Of a DNA stretch of 64,000 nucleotides, positions 7,498-15,403 are shown piece by piece; position 1 is the first letter of the stretch, and every line of letters begins with the position of its first letter. The DNA lies in NCBI RefSeq assembly GCF_001280305.1, contig NZ_CP012623.1:1922001-1986000 (forward strand), in the 5' to 3' direction. Under the pieces are notes generated by a model. It was not told the origin of the DNA. It saw nothing but the letters and a program-made list of their open reading frames with translations, and did no database searches. Both the position numbers and the translations under genes were made by a program. This DNA comes from Hymenobacter sp. DG25A. GTDB taxonomy: Bacteria > Bacteroidota > Bacteroidia > Cytophagales > Hymenobacteraceae.

Positions 7498-9915
7498 TTA
7501 GTAAATAGCCGGGAACTGCTTGGGGTCGGTTTCCTGCATGAGCTCATACACCACGTCGAAGACGTCTTCCGCGTTGGGCTTGCTGAAGTAGTCGCCATCG
7601 GAGCCGTAGGGCGGGCGGTGCGGCTGGGCGGCCAGGCAGCGCGGCGCGGAGTCGAGGTACTGGTAGGCATCCTGCTCATCCAAAACTTGCTGCATCATGT
7701 AGGCCGTAGCGCCGCCAGGCACATCTTCATCGGCGAAGAGCACACGGTTGGTCTTGCGGATGCTGTCCGTGATGACGTGCTCCAGGTCGAAAGGCAGCAG
7801 GGTCTGCACATCGATAACTTCAATGGAGATACCCACCTCGGCCAACTGCTTGGCAGCATCCATCACGATGCGGCACATAGAGCCGTAAGTGACTACCGTT
7901 ACATCAGTACCCGGGCGCAGGGTTTCGGGCATGCCCAGGGGCACGGTAAACTCGCCCACGTTCTGCGGAATCCGCTCTTTCAGGCGGTAGCCGTTTAGGC
8001 ACTCAATCACAATGGCCGGCTCATCGGAGCGCAGCAGCGTGTTGTAGAAACCGGCCGCCTGGGTCATGTCGCGCGGTACGCACAGGTGCATGCCGCGGAT
8101 AGAGCCCAGAATCATTTGAATGGGTGAGCCGGAGTGCCAGATGCCTTCCAGCCGGTGGCCGCGGGTGCGCACAATCAGGGGCGCTTTCTGGCCGCCTTTG
8201 GTACGGTACTGCAGGCAGGCCACGTCATCACTGAGAATCTGAATGGCGTAAAGCAGGTAGTCCAGATACTGGATTTCGGTGATGGGGCGTAGGCCGCGCA
8301 AGGCGGCGCCTATGCCCTGCCCCACAATGGTGCACTCCCGAATGCCGGTATCCGTTACGCGCAGCTCGCCGAACTTGTCCTGCAAGCCGGCAAAGGCCTG
8401 GTTTACGTCGCCAATCTTGCCCACGTCCTCGCCAATAGCGAAGATGGTGGGGTCGCGGCGGAAGTTGGCTTCGAAGCAGGCCTGCAGCACCTCACGGCCG
8501 TCTACAATCGGCGCATCGGCAGCAAACTCAGCGGGTAACACTTCAATGTTGCCAACAGCCTGTTCGCTCTGGCTGTAGAGGTAGGAGTTGTAGCGGTCGG
8601 CGTTTTCGGCCAGGGCTTGCTCCAGCCAGTTCTGCAGCTCGCGGCGGGCGCCGCTGCGCTGGCTGCGTACCTGGCGCAGGGCGCGTCGCACGGTGCGCAC
8701 TAAATCAGCCCGAATGGGCGTGGTGTTGTGCTCCAGGTGCTCTACCAGCTCGTGCAGGCTGTTTTCGGTGCCGGTTTCGGCTACCAGCTTATTCAGCAGG
8801 GCTACGGTTTCGTCGCGCTCCTGCTTAATGGGCGTGAAGAAAGCGTCCCAGGCCGCTACGCGGGCCTGCTTTACTAAGTCCCGGCTCTCATTCTCAATCT
8901 GTGTGAGTTCCTCTTCCGTGGCGTGGCCTTCGGCGAGCATCCATTCACGCATTTTGGTCATGCAGTCGTGGGCTTCTTCCCAGCTGAGGCGGTCTTTGCT
9001 CTTGTAGCGCTCGTGCGAGCCGCTGGTGCTGTGGCCCTGGGGCTGGGTTACTTCAGTTACGTGAATGAGCACGGGCACGTGCTGGGTGCGGCACATCTCG
9101 GCGGCGCGCTGGTAGGTGTCTACCAGGGCTGGGTAGTCCCAGCCGCGCACCACAAAAATTTCAAAGCCCTGCTGGCCTTCGCCCTCCCGCTGCAGGCCCA
9201 TCAGAATTTCGCTGATGTTCTGCTTGGTGGTCTGGTACTCGGCAGGCACCGAAATGCCGTAATGGTCGTCCCACACGCTCATCAGCATCGGAATCTGGAG
9301 CACGCCGGCGGCATTCAGGGCCTCGAAGAACATGCCCTCGGAGGTGCTGGCGTTGCCAATGGTGCCAAAGGCTACCTCATTGCCGTTGATGGAAAAGTCG
9401 GTGCGGTCATGCAGCTCCGGGTTCTGGCGATAGAGCTTGGAGGCGTAGGCCAGTCCCACCAGGCGCGGCATCTGGCCGGCGGTGGGCGAAATATCGGCGG
9501 AGGAATTCTTGGTGTTGGTCTGCGGCTTGAAGTTGCCGTCCTCATCCAGCAGGCGGGTAGCAAAGTGGCCGTTCATGGCGCGGCCGCCGGTGGCGGGCTC
9601 GGCCTCTACGTCGGGGTGGGCGTAGAGCTGGGCGAAGTACTGCTGCAGGGTCAGCTCGCCAATGGCAAGCATAAAGGTCTGGTCGCGGTAGTAGCCGGAG
9701 CGGAAGTCGCCGTTCTGGAAGGCGCGGGCCATGGCCAGCTGGGGCAGCTCTTTGCCATCACCGAAGATGCCAAATTTGGCTTTGCCCATGAATACTTCCT
9801 TGCGGCCCGCCAGCGAGGCGTGGCGGCTTTCCCAGCCCAGACGATAGTCGCGGAGCAGGTCTTCTTTGCTGAGCGCAGCGGCAGCGGTAATTTCGGCGGA
9901 TGCAGGGGTGGGCAT
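7498..9915 (-). CDS. Fused E1 alpha-beta subunit of a 2-oxoacid dehydrogenase (2-oxoisovalerate type)
   Basis: An 805-residue single-chain thiamine-diphosphate enzyme. Residues about 30-400 correspond to the alpha subunit (with SPTAGQMPRLVGLAYA and the TPP loop). Residues about 455-805 correspond to the beta subunit (DGREVLQACFEANFRRDPTI, QYLDYLLYAIQILSDD, VVTYGSMCRIVMDAA). The alpha/beta fusion is usual in Bacteroidota and absent in the enterobacterial E1 enzymes. The expected role is oxidative decarboxylation of branched-chain 2-oxoacids with separate E2 and E3 proteins, which are not in this window. The TPP/Mg motif reads IGNASTSEG...SVWDDHYGIS instead of GDG...NN. A good promoter lies upstream at 9994-10023. 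Confidence 0.92.
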   Translation of the reverse strand: MPTPASAEITAAAALSKEDLLRDYRLGWESRHASLAGRKEVFMGKAKFGIFGDGKELPQLAMARAFQNGDFRSGYYRDQTFMLAIGELTLQQYFAQLYAHPDVEAEPATGGRAMNGHFATRLLDEDGNFKPQTNTKNSSADISPTAGQMPRLVGLAYASKLYRQNPELHDRTDFSINGNEVAFGTIGNASTSEGMFFEALNAAGVLQIPMLMSVWDDHYGISVPAEYQTTKQNISEILMGLQREGEGQQGFEIFVVRGWDYPALVDTYQRAAEMCRTQHVPVLIHVTEVTQPQGHSTSGSHERYKSKDRLSWEEAHDCMTKMREWMLAEGHATEEELTQIENESRDLVKQARVAAWDAFFTPIKQERDETVALLNKLVAETGTENSLHELVEHLEHNTTPIRADLVRTVRRALRQVRSQRSGARRELQNWLEQALAENADRYNSYLYSQSEQAVGNIEVLPAEFAADAPIVDGREVLQACFEANFRRDPTIFAIGEDVGKIGDVNQAFAGLQDKFGELRVTDTGIRECTIVGQGIGAALRGLRPITEIQYLDYLLYAIQILSDDVACLQYRTKGGQKAPLIVRTRGHRLEGIWHSGSPIQMILGSIRGMHLCVPRDMTQAAGFYNTLLRSDEPAIVIECLNGYRLKERIPQNVGEFTVPLGMPETLRPGTDVTVVTYGSMCRIVMDAAKQLAEVGISIEVIDVQTLLPFDLEHVITDSIRKTNRVLFADEDVPGGATAYMMQQVLDEQDAYQYLDSAPRCLAAQPHRPPYGSDGDYFSKPNAEDVFDVVYELMQETDPKQFPAIY

Positions 9916-9993
9916 ACGGGTCGGGTGGGCGGGGGAAGAAATGAGTGCGGCAAAAACGCGCCGCCGCGGCCGCGGTTAATCCGGTCGGCGGGT

Positions 9994-10023
9994 CAAAAGT
10001 ACGGATTTGGGCGCGACCATCAA
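9994..10023 (-). promoter_or_regulatory. Bacteroidota-type promoter for the E1 gene
   Basis: On the minus strand a TTG (10023-10021) is followed by exactly 19 bases and then TACTTTTG (10001-9994). This fits the Bacteroidota housekeeping consensus of TTTG/TTG, about 19 bases, then TAnnTTTG. The start codon is 78 bases downstream. It is the best promoter match I found in the window. Confidence 0.65.
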
Positions 10024-10068
10024 CCGTCGGTCTTTTCCTGCCCTGTACGGGCGCAAAGCGTTTTTGGC

Positions 10069-10076
10069 TATCTTTG
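10069..10076 (+). promoter_or_regulatory. Possible -7 box for the DUF1573 gene
   Basis: TATCTTTG matches TAnnTTTG and lies 113 bp before the ATG at 10189, divergent from the E1 promoter. No convincing -33 TTG lies at the expected 19-base distance, so this is tentative. Confidence 0.35.
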
Positions 10077-10188
10077 AAGTAGCGCGCTGCCGGGCTGCCC
10101 ATTTCAACCGGGGGCCTACCCGGTGCGCCGGCCATCTGCCTTCCTTGTTCACCTCACTCTAAAGCCCGCACCTGGGGCTGATACTGCC

Positions 10189-10962
10189 ATGAAACATCTT
10201 TGCACACTACTGTTTGCCCTGTTGCTGACGTTGGGCGCCCGCGCACAGGGCGTAATCACCTTCGACAAAGACCTGCACGACTTCGGTAAAGTGGCGGAAG
10301 GTGCTCAGGCTACCCACGAGTTTCGGTTTAAGAACACCGGCAATCAGCCTATTGTAATCAATGATGTGCGGGCCAGCTGCGGCTGCACCACCCCGGACTG
10401 GACCAAAACGCCCGTGCTGCCCGGCAAAAGCGGCATGGTGAAGGCCGTGTACAACAGCACCGGCCACCTGGGCGTGTTCAACAAAACCGTCACCATTACC
10501 AGCAACGCCGCTACCCCCAGCAAAACCCTCACTATTCAGGGCACGGTGCTGGCTAAGGATGAAATGAAAAAGGCCCTGACGCCGGCCCAGCTGGCGCAGT
10601 CGCCGCGCCTGGTGCTGGACCGCACCGTGCATGATTTTGGCAAAATGGAAGCCGGTCAACAGCCAATTGCCCGCTTCACGGTGCGCAACACCGGCAAATC
10701 GGACCTGGTGCTGGGGGCTTTGGCCAGCAGCTGCAACTGCGTGGGTTTGAAAAGCACACCCGCGCCTATTAAGCCGGGCCAAAGCGCCGTGCTGGAGCTG
10801 ATTTACAGCCAGCGCAAGCTGGGCGCCATGGCCGATGAGGTAACCCTGAACTCCAACGACCTGAACGGCGACACCAAGCTGAAGCTGAAGGCCAACGTGG
10901 TAAAGGACCTGAACGCCGGCAGCATGGTGAAGGAAAGTGACTCCACGGTACCTTTTAAGTAA
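10189..10962 (+). CDS. DUF1573 secreted protein with two repeats
   Basis: About 257 residues, starting at the ATG at 10189, where MKHLCTLLFALLLTLGARAQ forms a typical Sec signal peptide; the in-frame upstream extension would hide it. Two tandem DUF1573 (ASPM/SPD-2/Hydin-like) domains follow. Each begins with a phrase like DLHDFGKVAEG or TVHDFGKMEAG and contains a Cys-x-Cys pair (SCGCTTPDW and SCNCVGLKS). The family is abundant in Bacteroidota and its role in the periplasm or outside the cell is not established. The gene is followed at once by a strong terminator. Confidence 0.9.
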   Translation: MKHLCTLLFALLLTLGARAQGVITFDKDLHDFGKVAEGAQATHEFRFKNTGNQPIVINDVRASCGCTTPDWTKTPVLPGKSGMVKAVYNSTGHLGVFNKTVTITSNAATPSKTLTIQGTVLAKDEMKKALTPAQLAQSPRLVLDRTVHDFGKMEAGQQPIARFTVRNTGKSDLVLGALASSCNCVGLKSTPAPIKPGQSAVLELIYSQRKLGAMADEVTLNSNDLNGDTKLKLKANVVKDLNAGSMVKESDSTVPFK

Positions 10963-10981
10963 GCCGGCAAAACCATCTGAT

Positions 10982-11023
10982 AACTGTCATCCGGAGCGGG
11001 CTCCGGATGACAGTTTCTTTTTT
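10982..11023 (+). terminator. Strong rho-independent terminator
   Basis: A 16-bp perfect stem, AACTGTCATCCGGAGC with its complement, has a two-base loop and a T-rich tail. The TGTCATCCGGAGC arm resembles the outer arm (TGTCATCCTGAGC) of the longer family A palindromes elsewhere in the window, which suggests a shared origin. Confidence 0.9.
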
Positions 11024-11050
11024 ACCGTGCCGCCACATCTAATTCCGACT

Positions 11051-11058
11051 TATCTTTG
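11051..11058 (+). promoter_or_regulatory. Possible -7 box for ald
   Basis: TATCTTTG lies 54 bp before the ald ATG, just after the terminator of the preceding gene. It fits TAnnTTTG, but a clear TTG at the -33 position is missing. Confidence 0.4.
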
Positions 11059-11111
11059 CCCCCGCTTTCAACAGCAAATTTCTCCACCCACCCTCACCTT
11101 AGCTTTCTGCC

Positions 11112-12239
11112 ATGATCATCGGCGTACCGAAAGAAATTAAGAACAACGAAAACCGCGTGGGCCTGACGCCCGCTGGCGTAGCCGAATTCCGCAAGCACGG
11201 CCACGAGGTATACGTGCAATCTACTGCCGGCTTGGGCAGCGGTTTCCAGGACGCCGAATATGAGCAGGCCGGGGCTACCATTCTGCCTACTATTGCCGAT
11301 GTATATGGCAAGGCAGAAATGATTGTGAAGGTGAAGGAGCCGATTGCCTCGGAATATCCCCTCATCAAGGAAAATCAGCTGCTGTTCACCTACTTCCACT
11401 TTGCCTCCGGCGAGGAGCTGACCCACGCCATGATTGAGCGCAAAGCCGTGTGCCTGGCCTACGAAACCGTAGAGCTGCCCAGCCGCGCCCTGCCCCTGCT
11501 CATCCCGATGAGCGAAGTGGCCGGCCGCATGGCTCCGCAGGAAGGCGCCAAGTACCTGGAGAAGCCGCTGAAAGGCCGCGGCATTCTGCTGGGCGGCGTA
11601 CCCGGCGTAAAGCCAGCTGAAGTGCTGGTACTGGGTGCCGGTATTGTTGGCACGCAGGCCGCTAAAATTGCCGCTGGTCTGGGGGCTCAGGTTACCGTAA
11701 TGGACATCAACCTGAACCGTCTGCGCGAGCTGGACGACTTCATGCCCAAAAACGTGGTAACGCAGTACTCCAACGAGTACAACATCCGGGCCGCAGTGAA
11801 AACCGCCGACCTCATTATTGGCGCGGTCCTGATTCCGGGTGCAAAAGCGCCCCACCTCATCACGCGCGACATGCTGAAGACCATGAAGGCCGGCACCGTG
11901 CTGGTAGACGTGGCCGTGGACCAGGGTGGCTGCATTGAAACCTGCAAGCCTACCACCCACGAAGATCCTACCTTCATCATCGACGATATTGTGCACTACT
12001 GCGTGGCCAACATGCCCGGCGCAGTGCCTTACACCTCTACCCTGGCCCTGACCAACGCTACGCTGCCATACGCTGTGAAGCTGGCCAACCTGGGCTGGCA
12101 GGAAGCCTGCCGCCGCGACGAAGCCCTGCGCCTCGGCCTGAACGTGGTGAATGGCAAAGTGGTGTATAAAGGCGTTGCTGATGCCTGGGGCCTGCCCCTG
12201 GAGTCGGTAGAGTCTGTAATGGAAGTGGCTGTTGCTTAA
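11112..12239 (+). CDS. ald: Alanine dehydrogenase
   Basis: A 375-residue NAD-dependent alanine dehydrogenase that interconverts L-alanine and pyruvate plus ammonia. The N-terminal signature MIIGVPKEIKNNENRVGLTP is diagnostic. The catalytic Lys75 lies in IVKVKEP and His96 in YFHFAS. The Rossmann motif GAGIVG is at 175-180, followed by the NAD-ribose-binding acidic residue in VTVMDIN. The C-terminal segment ALTNATLPYA is also typical. The length equals the family norm of about 370. Transcribed alone, with a nested palindrome downstream. Confidence 0.97.
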   Translation: MIIGVPKEIKNNENRVGLTPAGVAEFRKHGHEVYVQSTAGLGSGFQDAEYEQAGATILPTIADVYGKAEMIVKVKEPIASEYPLIKENQLLFTYFHFASGEELTHAMIERKAVCLAYETVELPSRALPLLIPMSEVAGRMAPQEGAKYLEKPLKGRGILLGGVPGVKPAEVLVLGAGIVGTQAAKIAAGLGAQVTVMDINLNRLRELDDFMPKNVVTQYSNEYNIRAAVKTADLIIGAVLIPGAKAPHLITRDMLKTMKAGTVLVDVAVDQGGCIETCKPTTHEDPTFIIDDIVHYCVANMPGAVPYTSTLALTNATLPYAVKLANLGWQEACRRDEALRLGLNVVNGKVVYKGVADAWGLPLESVESVMEVAVA

Positions 12240-12243
12240 CTAC

Positions 12244-12386
12244 AATTAGTAATTAAGAATTAGCAATTAAGAATTGGGCGTTTTGGTGGCATGGAGCTGC
12301 CAGAACGCCCAATTCTTAATTTTGCGGCAAAGCCACTGCTTTAGAGCAATGCAAAAGCCGGTTCAACCAATTCTTCATTACTAATT
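12244..12386. repeat. Nested intergenic palindrome, AT-rich outer arms
   Basis: Outer arms at 12244-12261 and 12369-12386 are reverse complements with one mismatch in 18 (AATTAGTAATTAAGAATT type). Inside them, 12266-12286 and 12300-12320 form a 21-bp stem with one G-T difference (ATTAAGAATTGGGCG type). The inner hairpin could act as the ald terminator. The low-GC outer arms contrast with the neighbouring coding DNA. The right outer arm lies just before the next gene start. Confidence 0.75.
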
Positions 12387-12408
12387 CCTATTTACTAATT
12401 AATTGAAA

Positions 12409-13008
12409 ATGAAGGGCATTATGTACACCGGAGGCGAGCTGACGGACCTCGTCACGTTTGCCCGGCTTCCCTCCTATCTGCAGGCTTTTTTGCGCGAGCA
12501 GAATGGCGTGGTAGCCTACTTTGGCGGGCTGCACATTCGGGGCTGCGTTACAGAGCCCGCGTGGCACTCCCTGGCCGAGGCCTGGCAGGGTCTGCATGCC
12601 TTCTGGCGCGTGTATGACACCGTGCAGGAAGCCGATATTCCCTTTGCGCAGGACTGCGTAGGCAACCAGTTTCTGCTGCGCGGCGACGCGGTCCTATTTC
12701 TGGATACTGAAACCGGGGAGCTGGCCGACCTGGAAGTCGACTTCAAGCATTTCCTGTTCGGGGCCGAGAAATTTCCGCTGGATGCCCTGGGCATGGAGCC
12801 CCTGCGCAGCTTTCAGCAGCGCGGCGGCGTGCTGCAGCCCGGGCAGCTCCTGAGCCTGTACCCGCCGGTGTGCGTGGCTACTGAAAAGCAGACGCCCACC
12901 ATCAAGCCCAAAACGGTGGCCGAGCGGCTGCAATGGCTGGCCGATTTCTACCGGCAGATAAAGGATTTGCCCAGCGGGCAGCGCATCCGCTTCCGCCCGG
13001 CCGAATAG
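12409..13008 (+). CDS. SMI1/KNR4 (SUKH) family protein
   Basis: About 199 residues, from the ATG at 12409; another ATG follows at 12421. The central part matches the SUKH pattern: LPSYLQAFLREQNGV near the start, then ADIPFAQDCVGNQFLL, then VLFLDTETGEL and DFKHFLFG. SUKH proteins are frequently immunity proteins against contact-delivered toxins, but many are housekeeping. No toxin gene is adjacent. About 65 extra C-terminal residues (from about 135 to the end) lie beyond the usual SUKH core. The gene is 13 bp upstream of the sulfatase-like gene and is probably co-transcribed with it. Confidence 0.82.
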   Translation: MKGIMYTGGELTDLVTFARLPSYLQAFLREQNGVVAYFGGLHIRGCVTEPAWHSLAEAWQGLHAFWRVYDTVQEADIPFAQDCVGNQFLLRGDAVLFLDTETGELADLEVDFKHFLFGAEKFPLDALGMEPLRSFQQRGGVLQPGQLLSLYPPVCVATEKQTPTIKPKTVAERLQWLADFYRQIKDLPSGQRIRFRPAE

Positions 13009-13021
13009 CTTTTTCTGCCTC

Positions 13022-14974
13022 ATGCCTTCCCTCCCGCTGCGTTTGCTGCTTCGTCGGTTTGCCCTCTTGCTGGGGGTGTATGTGCTGCTGCGCGCGGGGT
13101 TTTATGCTTTCAATTACGATACGTTTCAAGAGGCCTCGGCGAGCCAGGTAGCACTGGCCTTCTGGCACGGTTTCCGGTTTGATATTGCAGCACTGCTGCT
13201 CCTGAATCTGCCTTTCGTAGTGCTATCAATGATTCCGGCGCTGGGGCGCGGGTGGCAGCGCTTTTTGTGGGGTATCTACCTGCTGCTGAATGCACTGGGC
13301 ATTGCCCTGAACATTGTGGACTGGGAGTACTTCAAATTCATCGGCCGCCGCACCAGCAATGAGCTAACCACCATTGGAGCCGATGTACAGCGGCAGGCCG
13401 GGCAGCTGGTGGGGAACTACTGGTTTCTGGTGCTCCCGTTTGTGTTGCTGCTGGTGGCGCTGTGGTACTTCTATCCTATGCCAAAAGGCAGGCAGCCGGA
13501 GAGTGACACTGCCGAGAAAACATCTTTCAAAAACCGCTCAACCGCCCGCAGGCGTTGGCTGCTGCTGGTGGAGGCCTTGCTGGTAGCTGGCTTTACCGTG
13601 CTGGGTATCCGGGGTGGGCTGCAGCTGAAGCCCTTGCGCACCGGTGCAGCCTTCGCGCAGCAACCTGCTATTCTGGGACACCTGGCCCTAAATAGCACCT
13701 TCACGTTCCTCAAAAGCCTGGGATATGAGAACCTGGAGCGCCGCCAGTATTTTGCCTCTGAAATGGAACTGCAGCAGGCATTGGGCGTACGGCCGGCCGT
13801 GGCTGCTAAAGCAGCGCCGCGCCGCGACAACGTAGTAATACTGTTACTAGAAAGTTTCTCCTCGGAATACACCGGCGTAGAAAATGGCGGCAGTGGGGGC
13901 TACACGCCTTTCTTTGATTCGCTGGCGACGCACGGCGGGGTGCTTTTTCGGGAGCATTATGCCAATGGCCGGCGCTCTATTGAGGCCTTGCCGGCCGTGC
14001 TGGCGGGGCTGCCGGCCCTGCTGGAAAACCCATTCATTACCTCCAACTTCCAGACCAACGAGCTGCACGGACTGGGCGAAATCCTGGGCAAGCAGGGTTA
14101 TACGACGTCGGTGTTTCATGGCGCCGAGAATGGCTCCATGGGCTTTAATACCTTTGCCGGGGTGGCCGGCATACAGCGCTACTATGGCCTGAGCGAATAC
14201 CCCGGCGCCCGCCAAAGCCCCGATTACGATGGGCACTGGGGCATTTTTGACGAGCCCTACCTGCAGTATTTCAGCCGGCAGCTCAGCCAGCAAAAGCAGC
14301 CTTTCTTTGCGACGCTGTTCACGCTGTCCTCACACGAGCCCTTCACGGTGCCGCCGCAATACAGCGGGCGGTTTCCCAAGGGTACGCTGCCCATTCACGC
14401 CGCCATTGGCTATACCGATTTTGCCCTGCGCCGGTTTTTTGCAGCGGCCAGCCGGCAGCCCTGGTACCGGAATACGCTTTTCATCCTGCTGGCCGACCAC
14501 ACGTCCCAAACCGACCGGCGCGGCTACCAGAACACGCTGGGCAGCTACAAAACACCCCTGCTGGTTTTCCATCCCGGCCAGACCTTGCCGGCAGCTAATG
14601 TGCACCGCATTACGCAACAGGCCGATGTACCCGCCACTGTGCTTGATTATCTACACGTGCCCACGCAGGGCAAGCTACTCCCCTTTGGCTACTCCGTTTT
14701 TGATAGCACCAATACCGGCCGGGCAGTTTTTCTGAGCGGTGGTTCGTGGTTTCTGGTGCACTCCGACTTTGTGACGGAGCTAACGGCCGATGACCAGGTC
14801 CGGCTTTACCCCTATCAAACCCACCGACTGCCCGCCGTTCCGCTGCCGAACCCCGATCCGCAAAAGCTCCGGCAGTACGGCAACGAGCTGAAGGCCTGCG
14901 TGCAGCTTTACGTTAATGGGTTAATTGACAACCGGCTGTACCTGCATCCTAAAGCAAAACAGGGTAGTCAATAG
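13022..14974 (+). CDS. LtaS-like membrane sulfatase / phosphoglycerol transferase
   Basis: A 650-residue alkaline-phosphatase-superfamily protein: five or so N-terminal membrane spans (to about residue 205), then an extracytoplasmic sulfatase domain. Glu277 in LLLESFS fits the metal-binding Glu, Thr295 in GYTPFFDSL fits the nucleophile, and LLADHT near residue 500 fits the Asp-His metal pair. The arrangement matches lipoteichoic-acid synthase, OpgB and the phosphoethanolamine/phosphoglycerol transferases. Gram-negative Bacteroidota lack LTA, so head-group transfer to a membrane glycan or lipid is more likely. It forms a two-gene unit with the SUKH gene. Confidence 0.9.
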   Translation: MPSLPLRLLLRRFALLLGVYVLLRAGFYAFNYDTFQEASASQVALAFWHGFRFDIAALLLLNLPFVVLSMIPALGRGWQRFLWGIYLLLNALGIALNIVDWEYFKFIGRRTSNELTTIGADVQRQAGQLVGNYWFLVLPFVLLLVALWYFYPMPKGRQPESDTAEKTSFKNRSTARRRWLLLVEALLVAGFTVLGIRGGLQLKPLRTGAAFAQQPAILGHLALNSTFTFLKSLGYENLERRQYFASEMELQQALGVRPAVAAKAAPRRDNVVILLLESFSSEYTGVENGGSGGYTPFFDSLATHGGVLFREHYANGRRSIEALPAVLAGLPALLENPFITSNFQTNELHGLGEILGKQGYTTSVFHGAENGSMGFNTFAGVAGIQRYYGLSEYPGARQSPDYDGHWGIFDEPYLQYFSRQLSQQKQPFFATLFTLSSHEPFTVPPQYSGRFPKGTLPIHAAIGYTDFALRRFFAAASRQPWYRNTLFILLADHTSQTDRRGYQNTLGSYKTPLLVFHPGQTLPAANVHRITQQADVPATVLDYLHVPTQGKLLPFGYSVFDSTNTGRAVFLSGGSWFLVHSDFVTELTADDQVRLYPYQTHRLPAVPLPNPDPQKLRQYGNELKACVQLYVNGLIDNRLYLHPKAKQGSQ

Positions 14975-15001
14975 CTGGAGCAGGTTAGCTGCTCGTACTT
15001 C

Positions 15002-15403
15002 TTACCCATTTTCAGCCTCCCCAGCCAGCTGGGAATGGATAGCCCGGATTTCTTCACTATCAATGGGCTTGTGAATGAGGCCAGCTACCAGGCCATACTG
15101 TTTGGCCTTTTCCATATCGGCCAAAGCCAGGGACGAAGTGAGAATGTAGATGTGGCAGCGGCCCCGCAGCTCGTCCTGGTAGGGTGCCAGGGCATCCAGG
15201 AAGTCCCAGCCACTCATCACGGGCATGTTCAGGTCCAGAAACACGACATCGGGCGCCGCTACTTTCTTTTCCCCCACCAGGGTATTTAAGGCTTCGGTGG
15301 CCGACTGGAAGGTGGAAATGCAATTCGAAAACCCTTCTGCCCGCAACAGCTGCTCGGTGAGGTAAATGCCGAGGTCGTCGTCGTCAATCAGGTAGGTTTT
15401 CAT
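15002..15403 (-). CDS. Single-domain response regulator (CheY-like)
   Basis: A 133-residue receiver domain with no output domain. Acidic pocket residues lie in LIDDDD, the phospho-acceptor is Asp57 in VVFLDLNMP, the Thr/Ser switch is ILTSS and the conserved Lys112 lies in IHKPID. The start is placed at the ATG at 15403 (MKTYLIDDDD); another ATG lies two codons upstream. The first 20 bases overlap the 3' end of the histidine kinase gene, so the two are translationally coupled. It is a very likely direct phospho-transfer partner of that kinase. Confidence 0.95.
   Translation of the reverse strand: MKTYLIDDDDLGIYLTEQLLRAEGFSNCISTFQSATEALNTLVGEKKVAAPDVVFLDLNMPVMSGWDFLDALAPYQDELRGRCHIYILTSSLALADMEKAKQYGLVAGLIHKPIDSEEIRAIHSQLAGEAENG

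Noticed and set aside
8923..10077. 384-codon plus-strand open frame opposite the E1 gene
   Set aside because: It mirrors the E1 coding strand, has a His/Gly/Val-rich composition typical of antisense frames in GC-rich DNA, and shows no domain.
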